Positions 6,666-11,679 of a DNA stretch of 11,679 nucleotides are shown piece by piece. The translations under genes and the position numbers were made by a program. This stretch comes from Thermoplasmata archaeon (GTDB lineage: Archaea; Thermoplasmatota; Thermoplasmata; Thermoplasmatales; Thermoplasmataceae). Positions within the stretch are counted from its first letter, which is position 1, and each line of letters opens with the position of its first letter. The notes under the pieces are model-generated. The model was not told the DNA's origin. It did not search any database and saw only the letters and a list, made by a program, of their open reading frames with translations. The stretch is from positions 1 to 11,679 of the forward strand of contig JAKBQO010000035.1 of the NCBI GenBank assembly GCA_021835185.1, read 5' to 3'.

Positions 6666-6752
6666 TCATTTTCCCTTCTGACATTCCATGTGTTTCTCTA
6701 CAGCATCAAGTATTGCCGGCCGGACTGACCATATGAACAAGGAATGTGCCAC
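6666..6752 (-). CDS. Doubtful small ORF (28 aa) or gene remnant
   Basis: A minus-strand frame is open from just after a TAA at about 6770 down to the TGA at 6668-6666. From a GTG at 6752 it reads (M)AHSLFIWSVRPAILDAV followed by EKHMECQKGK. The composition is protein-like: a hydrophobic start, then an amphipathic charged helix with one cysteine. A TATA-like TTTTTATATTTAAAAAG (6764-6780) is centred about 21 nt upstream of the GTG, roughly right for a leaderless transcript. I do not recognise the peptide. It could be a genuine microprotein, the 3' remnant of a decayed gene, or chance. It is the only coding-like signal in the 217-bp gap between cooC and the phosphoribosyltransferase gene. Confidence 0.22.
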   Translation of the reverse strand: MAHSLFIWSVRPAILDAVEKHMECQKGK

Positions 6753-6775
6753 AGTGCTGAAATCTTTTTAAATAT

Positions 6776-6821
6776 AAAAAACTCATTTCGCAGAACGACA
6801 GCCCACTTCCCTTAAGAAGGG
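6776..6821 (-). terminator. Putative terminator of the cooSC transcript
   Basis: Fifteen bases past the cooC stop, the minus strand carries a small hairpin CCCTT-CTT-AAGGG (6809-6821) and, 27 nt further, a run of six T (6776-6781). Oligo-T is the main archaeal termination signal; the hairpin is short and separated from it. The T-run also overlaps the TATA-like element described for the small ORF. Confidence 0.35.
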
Positions 6822-6835
6822 TTAGTTGACGTTAT

Positions 6836-7714
6836 TTATTCTGAGTTCTGGACACGCTTAAGCAATTTCTCTACTGCCGGCAAAATAGTCGTATTGTTTT
6901 TGATCAACGATGTAACAGAAGGATCAACAGCTCCCAAACTATCGTCGTAGGGAATATAATCAACCGTAAATGGAATGCTCTGATCCATTTCTTTCAGTAG
7001 ATCTTTAATTGAGCTTTCATTGCTGCCCACCCTGTTGAAAACAAGATGAATTTTCTGTATTCCAAGATCCCATGCGAGTTTTATCGCACTGTCAGCTACC
7101 TGAACCGAATTGAATGAAACATCACTTACCACTATTGCATGGCCAAAGCCCTTTGCAATAGCTCTTCCAAAGTGCTCAACTCCAGCCTCCGTATCCATCA
7201 GAATAACATCATCATTTCTTAAGGAAATATGTCTAACAACTGAGTCAAGAAGATCGTTTTCCGGGCATAAGCATCCTATTGCAGCCTTATGTAAAGTACC
7301 CATGACCAGCAGGCTTATTCTCTCATCAACATCAATTCCGAATCTGTCTACAACATCACTTACATCGGGATTCAAGGATAAAAATTCTCCCCAACCAGAT
7401 CCGGGTCTGGCACCGGTCTTCTCCTCTATGTAATCCACATGCCTGTTCAATGGAACTATCTCTCTGGCCAACTCTTTTTTCATACCGAGGGCATAGGGCA
7501 GATTCATCTGGGGATCTGCATCCACTGCAAGAACATGGGATTCCTTTGCAAAAAGATAAGAAAGAATTGCAGTTATTGTTGTTTTGCCGGTACCTCCTTT
7601 TCCTGTTATCACAATCCTGTTTCCGGGACGGTTAATTGCAAACTCTTCAGTTCCTTCTACCAATTTTTTGACTATTTCGTCTCTTTTTACTTCATTCGAC
7701 AGAGTAAAATCCAT
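6836..7714 (-). CDS. cooC: CO dehydrogenase maturation ATPase CooC (nickel insertion)
   Basis: This 292-aa MinD/ParA-like ATPase delivers Ni to the C-cluster of CO dehydrogenase. The deviant Walker A is ITGKGGTGKTT (36-46) with the signature lysine K39, and VDADPQMNLP (64-73) follows. The nickel-binding C-x-C pair is C148-L-C150 in the context IGCLCPEN, equivalent to the dimer-interface CxC of characterised CooC. LMDTEAGVEHFGR (172-184) is the Walker B/switch segment typical of CooC. The family normally begins almost directly at the P-loop, but this protein has about 32 extra N-terminal residues (MDFTLSNEVKRDEIVKK...). The extension looks translated, because the strong GGTGA Shine-Dalgarno at 7725-7721 sits 6 nt before its ATG. 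The gene follows cooS by 11 nt in the same transcript. Confidence 0.95.
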   Translation of the reverse strand: MDFTLSNEVKRDEIVKKLVEGTEEFAINRPGNRIVITGKGGTGKTTITAILSYLFAKESHVLAVDADPQMNLPYALGMKKELAREIVPLNRHVDYIEEKTGARPGSGWGEFLSLNPDVSDVVDRFGIDVDERISLLVMGTLHKAAIGCLCPENDLLDSVVRHISLRNDDVILMDTEAGVEHFGRAIAKGFGHAIVVSDVSFNSVQVADSAIKLAWDLGIQKIHLVFNRVGSNESSIKDLLKEMDQSIPFTVDYIPYDDSLGAVDPSVTSLIKNNTTILPAVEKLLKRVQNSE

Positions 7715-7720
7715 CTGAAT

Positions 7721-7725
7721 TCACC
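7721..7725 (-). promoter_or_regulatory. Shine-Dalgarno of cooC
   Basis: GGTGA on the minus strand begins one base after the cooS stop codon, 6 nt before the cooC ATG. It decides in favour of the upstream start and hence the N-terminal extension. A later in-frame GTG start (residue 35) has no comparable site. Confidence 0.7.
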
Positions 7726-9693
7726 TTAAGAAGATAGCCCCAATGCTATTCTCTTCTCACGTATCATGTCAATCATCTTTTGGGCGGCTATCTCCGGGTT
7801 GAGTTCTGAGAATGTTTCAGCACCAATGCTGCCCTTCATATTCTCGGAGAGTATCTGTTTTACCTGTTCTCCGCCCTCAATATGTAGCTCCGGAGCAGTG
7901 TGCACGGGAAGTCCTATTGATAAAGCCCATGTCCCAATTGCCACTGCTTTCTCGGCAATAAGTTCGGGTGCGGATGCAATAACCGGAAGAGCAGAAACAT
8001 CTACATTAAGCCTCTCTGACAGCAATTTAACAAGGACACCGATTCTGGAGTTGTCCACACATGATCCCATATGGATGGTAGGAGGCAATGACTCCAGGCC
8101 CGCAAGTTTTCCAAGTGCCTTAAGTGTGCCCTTCAAACCTTCGCCGATATCAAATTCATCAACCCTGGCGGGGTTCATAAAGCCTTCCTGTGCGGATATG
8201 TGTGCAATGCATCCTGTAACCAGTACCAGAACATTGTTTTTCAAAAGTACGTTTATAAGGCGCTCTGTGTAAAGTTCTTTTCTAAGTTTGGGATTAGGAC
8301 ACCCGACAATTCCCACCACACCGTATACGTCTCCACTGACAATACTATCAATAAGAGGTTTCAGCGGGTCTTCCTTGTTTATCTTTCCCAGTAGTTCTAC
8401 AATAGACTCTACAGAAAAACCACCAATCATCGGCTCTGTTTTCTTGGAAAGTAGTACACGGGATGGATCACGCTTCTGATATGCGAGAAGTGCCTGCTCA
8501 ACAATCTGTTTTGCTACTTCATCTGCACGCTCAACAGAAAATTCAATGTGTAATGCACCGGGTATCTTCACATATGGCATAGTAGTTATCAGCTTTGTAT
8601 GATAGCACGAGGCAACCTCCCCAAGAACCGGCCATATGCACTGAAAGTCAACTACCATTGCATCAAGTGCTCCTGTGGCTATTGCCAGCTCAGCCTGCAT
8701 CTCATTAGCGGCCAGTGGCACTCCATGCCTCATCAGTACTTCATTTCCACTGCAACATACTCCTACAACGTTAATACCTTTAGCTCCCAGCTTCTTTGCC
8801 TCTTCGTTAAGATTAACGGTCCATTCAAGAACCTTCTCTGCCACAAGTGGGTTATGGCCGTGAATGGCCAGATTAACATAATCCTCTTTCAGTACTCCAA
8901 TATTTGCTGTGGAACTCACAGGTTTAGGTGTTCCGAATAGGATGTCAGAAAGTTCAGTACTCATTGTCAGTCCAGGATATCCGTCAATTATACCCATTTT
9001 AAGATCGTCAAGAAGAAGATTTGTCACATCAGCGTCATTACCCATACTTGTCCTATGCATGGCGTTCATTATGGGTATCCATGCATTTGTCGGTATTATG
9101 CCCAGCTCAGTCCAGTGTTTATAGCTAGAAGAAGGGGCATAGGCCTTAACCCAATTCATTGGGGCGTTGTCAACCTTATTGAAATCCCCTATTGATATGT
9201 CAGCAATTTCATTGGCAATTTCCATATCTGTTTTCCCATCTGACACTATCTGTAAATTCTTGGCCACTGCCAATAATTTTTTTCTATCCTTGATTTCATA
9301 CCCCTTTATTTTTCCAGTGGCGACGAGTTTTAAAGTTTCAGCGATCTCGAATGCGTGTTCAGCGTGAGATGAGGCTCCTCCAACAGTTTCTCTCAGGAGA
9401 TTCCTGGCAACTATTGTATCAGCAGTAGCACCACAAACCCCTCTTGTTGCCCCATTCTTGAATCTTACAGTGGGAATCCTGCATGGACCCATATAGCAGA
9501 TCCTGCAGCAAACACCCCACTCTCCAAACCAGCAAGATGGCTGCTGCTTGGACAATCTTTCAAAGGAGGATGTCCCCACATCATTCATTATTTTATCAAC
9601 AAGTTCCAGTGAGGGTTTAGTAGCGGGCGAAGACCCAAAATTACCTAATTTTAGATCAATTTTCTCATTCTTAACAGTTTTTGGTTGTTCCAT
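7726..9693 (-). CDS. cooS: Ni,Fe-containing carbon monoxide dehydrogenase catalytic subunit CooS
   Basis: This 655-aa homodimeric cytoplasmic enzyme catalyses CO + H2O = CO2 + 2 H+ + 2 e-. Compared from memory with C. hydrogenoformans CODH-II, the cluster ligands are kept. D-cluster: C54 and C62. B-cluster: C63, C66, C71 and C87 in CWFGEWGVCCRICYMGPCR and GVCGATAD. C-cluster: the HGHNP histidine (about 278-280), C313/C314 (GVCCSGNE), C352 (FQCIW), C465 (VGCPN), C495 (TGCIA) and C545 (MGSCVDNSR). The catalytic lysine is K582 in EKAVAIGTW. The frame extends 7 codons upstream to a GTG at 9714, but that codon abuts the TATA box, so the ATG at 9693 (MEQPKTVKNEKID) is chosen. The N-terminus is slightly longer than in bacterial enzymes. 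cooC follows directly. No cooF, hydrogenase or acetyl-CoA synthase subunit is adjacent, so the electron acceptor is unknown. Confidence 0.96.
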   Translation of the reverse strand: MEQPKTVKNEKIDLKLGNFGSSPATKPSLELVDKIMNDVGTSSFERLSKQQPSCWFGEWGVCCRICYMGPCRIPTVRFKNGATRGVCGATADTIVARNLLRETVGGASSHAEHAFEIAETLKLVATGKIKGYEIKDRKKLLAVAKNLQIVSDGKTDMEIANEIADISIGDFNKVDNAPMNWVKAYAPSSSYKHWTELGIIPTNAWIPIMNAMHRTSMGNDADVTNLLLDDLKMGIIDGYPGLTMSTELSDILFGTPKPVSSTANIGVLKEDYVNLAIHGHNPLVAEKVLEWTVNLNEEAKKLGAKGINVVGVCCSGNEVLMRHGVPLAANEMQAELAIATGALDAMVVDFQCIWPVLGEVASCYHTKLITTMPYVKIPGALHIEFSVERADEVAKQIVEQALLAYQKRDPSRVLLSKKTEPMIGGFSVESIVELLGKINKEDPLKPLIDSIVSGDVYGVVGIVGCPNPKLRKELYTERLINVLLKNNVLVLVTGCIAHISAQEGFMNPARVDEFDIGEGLKGTLKALGKLAGLESLPPTIHMGSCVDNSRIGVLVKLLSERLNVDVSALPVIASAPELIAEKAVAIGTWALSIGLPVHTAPELHIEGGEQVKQILSENMKGSIGAETFSELNPEIAAQKMIDMIREKRIALGLSS

Positions 9694-9726
9694 ATGGAAA
9701 TCATAATATGGCACTTTATATATTTT
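9694..9726 (-). promoter_or_regulatory. cooS promoter, leaderless geometry
   Basis: On the minus strand TATATAAA (9722-9715), preceded by a purine-rich AGAAAA that could act as the TFB-recognition element, is centred about 25 nt before the ATG at 9693. Transcription is therefore predicted to begin at that ATG. The upstream GTG start at 9714 would be outside the mRNA. Confidence 0.6.
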
Positions 9727-9782
9727 CTGAATGTGGTAAATATATTCATACTGGATGCAATGGGTTTAAATAGTATTCAAAA

Positions 9783-9814
9783 CTGAATTTTTATGTAGTG
9801 TTCTGAATTTTTTA
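9783..9814. repeat. Two direct repeats CTGAATTTTT(T)A upstream of cooS
   Basis: CTGAATTTTTA (9783-9793) and CTGAATTTTTTA (9803-9814) start exactly 20 bp apart, about two helical turns. The core CTGAAT recurs at 9727-9732 beside the cooS TATA box, and ATTCA-n4-TGAAT (9775-9788) makes an inverted pair with the first copy. The position between the MFS stop and the cooS promoter fits an activator site, but A/T richness makes chance similarity possible. Confidence 0.35.
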
Positions 9815-9828
9815 CGAATATTTGGGAT

Positions 9829-9837
9829 AAAAAATGT
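9829..9837 (-). terminator. Oligo-T terminator after the MFS gene
   Basis: The minus strand has a run of six T (9834-9829) three bases after the stop of the MFS transporter gene, the common archaeal termination signal. It separates that gene from the cooSC unit. Confidence 0.4.
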
Positions 9838-11028
9838 TTACTCTGCCTCAGGTGAGGCTACGGTTGCCTGCCTGCCTTTTGACAGGATAAGGGGAGAGAT
9901 CAGGAAGGAGACAAGCACAATAAGAAGAGCCGGGATTATTCCATAGATTGATCTGCTTATGCTTACAAATTCTGCACTGATAAGTACCGGTATAATAGCC
10001 ACGCCCACATTTGTTGCCACACTGTACATCGATGTGGCAAAGCCTGCCCTTCCAGGATCTTCCACATAATTTATTATGGAATTCAGTGCCAGGACCCAGA
10101 AGGCATTACCAAAGAACCCGAATATGAAGAACGACCCCGTTATTAGCACTGCAAAACTCGTATATACCAGGGAATACAGTAATATAATGGCAAAGACGAA
10201 GGATACCAGGGCAGTGAGCACTGTACCTAACCTGATGAAATGATATCGCTCAAAAATAAATGGAAGTATCAGTGCCCCCAGTGCAGAGCCAAGGAATTCA
10301 ACACCACCCATAAGGCCGGAAAGCTTTAAAAGGAAATTTCCTGTGAAATGGAATCCCAGTGCAGTAGCCGCAATGTCGCCAAATAATATAGATATGGACG
10401 CCATGGCCATTCCTATGTACCAGTTCTTTATCATACCCGGCTTGAATGACCCACGAAGTGATTTTCCCTTATATCTCTCCGGGTATTGGGGCAGGTAAAT
10501 GAACAGCCATATGGATGCAAGTATTGTTAGTATAGCAGGCAATGCCATGATGCCAGTCAGGGAAAATGCCAGATAGATATAGGGACCTATAAGGGCTCCG
10601 AAGGACATGCCGAGAAACAGGAATCCGATGCTTAACCCGATTATTGTTGCTGATTTTTTTGGATCCATTGATTCAGCTATGCTTCCTACCGGTGCAAGGG
10701 AGAAGGGATAGGCACTTGCTGCAACTATAGAGAGCACAAGAAATTCTGAATAATCCGTTGCAAAAACACGTACAAGAAGCCCTGCTGTGGAGAATGCCAT
10801 TGCGAGGTAAATCGATGATTTTACAGTAAATTTTGCTGATAATACTCCAGCAAGAAGCCCTATTATTGCCATGGTATATCCGTATACTGAAAGAATCAGC
10901 ACTATCTCAGAAAGTGTGGCTGACAGATGCACCATGAGTTCTGGAATAACAGGTGCCAGTATAAACCAGCCAAATCCTATAGTGAAAACAAAGAACCAGT
11001 ATGGTATGAGTTTCTTGACATTATCCAT
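9838..11028 (-). CDS. Major facilitator superfamily transporter, substrate unknown
   Basis: This 396-aa polytopic membrane protein has about 12 predicted transmembrane helices: roughly 8-28, 42-64, 71-89, 95-116, 127-149 and 156-178, a charged central loop (180-200, PERYKGKSLRG), then 202-222, 236-258, 265-287, 291-317, 332-352 and 362-382. This 6+6 layout with a cytoplasmic middle loop is typical of MFS secondary carriers. The loop between helices 2 and 3 (GVLSAKFTVKS) is a degenerate form of MFS motif A, lacking the usual D-R-x-G-R. General similarity is to CynX/NimT-like anion or nitrate permeases, but the substrate cannot be read from sequence. The ATG at 11028 lies about 25 nt from a TATA-like TTTTATTTA, supporting a leaderless start. 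It is divergent from an acyl-CoA dehydrogenase gene and upstream of cooS, with a terminator between, so any link to CO metabolism is unproven. Confidence 0.85.
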   Translation of the reverse strand: MDNVKKLIPYWFFVFTIGFGWFILAPVIPELMVHLSATLSEIVLILSVYGYTMAIIGLLAGVLSAKFTVKSSIYLAMAFSTAGLLVRVFATDYSEFLVLSIVAASAYPFSLAPVGSIAESMDPKKSATIIGLSIGFLFLGMSFGALIGPYIYLAFSLTGIMALPAILTILASIWLFIYLPQYPERYKGKSLRGSFKPGMIKNWYIGMAMASISILFGDIAATALGFHFTGNFLLKLSGLMGGVEFLGSALGALILPFIFERYHFIRLGTVLTALVSFVFAIILLYSLVYTSFAVLITGSFFIFGFFGNAFWVLALNSIINYVEDPGRAGFATSMYSVATNVGVAIIPVLISAEFVSISRSIYGIIPALLIVLVSFLISPLILSKGRQATVASPEAE

Positions 11029-11130
11029 GACTGTTAATATCTATCAGGTAAATAAAATTTTATTCATATTTTTGCGGACACAATTATAACCACTTAGGAA
11101 TATTTAATAATCAGGAATCCATAAAATACT
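11029..11130. promoter_or_regulatory. Divergent promoters for the MFS and acyl-CoA dehydrogenase genes
   Basis: The minus-strand TATA element TTTTATTTA (11057-11049) is centred about 25 nt before the MFS ATG. The plus-strand element TATTTAATA (11101-11109) is centred about 26 nt before the ATG at 11131. Both imply leaderless mRNAs. The 102-bp gap holds nothing else that I can recognise. Confidence 0.5.
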
Positions 11131-11679
11131 ATGAATTTCTCATTCAGTGATGAACAGGAACTTTTAAGGAAAAATACTGCGAGATTTTTGGAAAAAAATT
11201 TAAAGCCCTATGTCAGGGATATAGATGCAAAGGGAGAAATACCTGTTGAATTCTTCAGGAATGCAGGGGAAAACGGTATTATATCTCCTCTGATAAAGCA
11301 AAAATATGGAGGGCCAAGCCTGTCATTTATGGATTCCGTGATTATATCCGAGGAAATAGCCAGAGTAGATACCAGTATGGCAACATCTGTCTATTATCTG
11401 CTGAATACTTCATGGGCATATGTGCTCCAGAAATACGGTAAGCAGGAACTAAAGGATAAACTTCTCCCTGAAATAGCCAGTGGAAGCCAGTTTATAGGAA
11501 TTGCATCAACAGAGCCATCAGGTGGCAGCGATGTGGCCAACATTACAACCTCTGGAACAGTAAATAATGGGAAGATCATTATTAACGGAGAAAAAATGTA
11601 CATAAGTGGGGCACTGGAAGCAAAAAACAATGGAGGAGGCCATCTTACTCTTGTCAAAACGGACCAGGAAAAGGGGCAT
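11131..11679 (+). CDS. Acyl-CoA dehydrogenase, N-terminal part (runs off the window)
   Basis: 183 codons are visible and the frame is still open at the window end. The product is an FAD-dependent acyl-CoA dehydrogenase, which introduces a 2,3-double bond into acyl-CoA and passes electrons to electron transfer flavoprotein. The N-terminal helical domain begins MNFSFSDEQELLRKNTARFL, followed by GIISPLIKQKYGG (49-61) and ISEEIARVDTSMA (72-84), all typical of the family. The FAD/substrate motif IASTEPSGGSD (124-134) corresponds to the family A-x-T-E-P-x-(A/G)-G-S-D. INGEKMYISGA (151-161) matches the G-x-K-x-(Y/W)-I-(T/S)-x-A strand. The catalytic glutamate and the acyl-chain specificity region lie beyond the window, so substrate length is unknown. 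It is expected to feed electrons through ETF to FixCX, encoded about 7 kb away. Confidence 0.92.
   Translation, partial: MNFSFSDEQELLRKNTARFLEKNLKPYVRDIDAKGEIPVEFFRNAGENGIISPLIKQKYGGPSLSFMDSVIISEEIARVDTSMATSVYYLLNTSWAYVLQKYGKQELKDKLLPEIASGSQFIGIASTEPSGGSDVANITTSGTVNNGKIIINGEKMYISGALEAKNNGGGHLTLVKTDQEKGH

Noticed and set aside
6733..6771. 12-codon plus-strand ORF MNKECATVLKSF
   Set aside because: Too short, on the strand opposite the surrounding genes, with no ribosome-binding site or suitable TATA box.
6619..6835. tRNA or C/D-box guide RNA in the gap between cooC and the phosphoribosyltransferase
   Set aside because: No cloverleaf pairing or T-loop signature is visible, and CTGA-like boxes are not paired with a matching C box.
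7110..9367. Several long plus-strand open frames opposite cooS and cooC
   Set aside because: They are antisense shadows of strongly recognisable minus-strand genes and show no family features or promoters.
9694..9714. GTG start extending CooS by 7 residues
   Set aside because: The codon abuts the cooS TATA box and would lie upstream of the predicted transcript start; the ATG at 9693 fits better.

Overview
The window looks like part of an archaeal chromosome, most likely a Thermoplasmatales-type euryarchaeon (Ferroplasma/Acidiplasma-like). This is inferred from gene content and style. It carries eukaryote-like translation genes (L44e, S27e, aIF2-alpha, Nop10) and is A+T-rich. It uses AGG/AGA for most arginines, and several TATA boxes lie about 25 nt upstream of start codons, as expected for leaderless mRNAs. 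Genus-level placement is a guess from general knowledge that relatives of this group carry CooS-type CO dehydrogenase. No 16S, tRNA, CRISPR array, IS element or prophage is visible.

Positions 1-2238 (+) hold a compact translation/proteostasis operon: rpl44e, rps27e, aIF2-alpha, nop10 (a 59-aa gene overlapping both neighbours) and a PAC2-family proteasome-assembly-chaperone homologue. Stops and starts overlap or lie within 7 nt, and several genes have GGAGG-type Shine-Dalgarno sites. Positions 2278-2895 (+) hold an unrecognised 205-aa protein with its own promoter.

Positions 2959-4493 (+) hold a fixC-fixX pair: a flavoprotein that takes electrons from electron-transfer flavoprotein, and its ferredoxin-like partner, which has unusual Fe-S ligands. 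The partner ETF genes (fixA/fixB) are not in the window. An acyl-CoA dehydrogenase, a typical ETF electron donor, begins at 11131 and runs off the end.

Positions 4545-11028 are all on the minus strand. Read in transcription order: an MFS transporter (11028-9838), the Ni,Fe-CO dehydrogenase catalytic subunit cooS (9693-7726), its nickel-insertion ATPase cooC (7714-6836), a doubtful 28-codon ORF, a purine-type phosphoribosyltransferase (6618-5971), and a 483-aa Cas4/RecB-like PD-(D/E)XK protein (5996-4545). cooS and cooC form one transcription unit. CooS keeps the B-, C- and D-cluster ligands that I can align from memory, so it should be active. No CooF, CO-induced hydrogenase, acetyl-CoA synthase or CooA-type sensor is present here.

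The most notable observations are: (1) the Cas4-like protein appears to be an internal tandem duplication, with an intact catalytic first half and a second half that lost the catalytic residues but kept a cysteine cluster; (2) the FixX-like ferredoxin has alanine in place of a cluster cysteine and gained a second cysteine motif; (3) the CODH module is minimal, with an N-terminally extended CooC.
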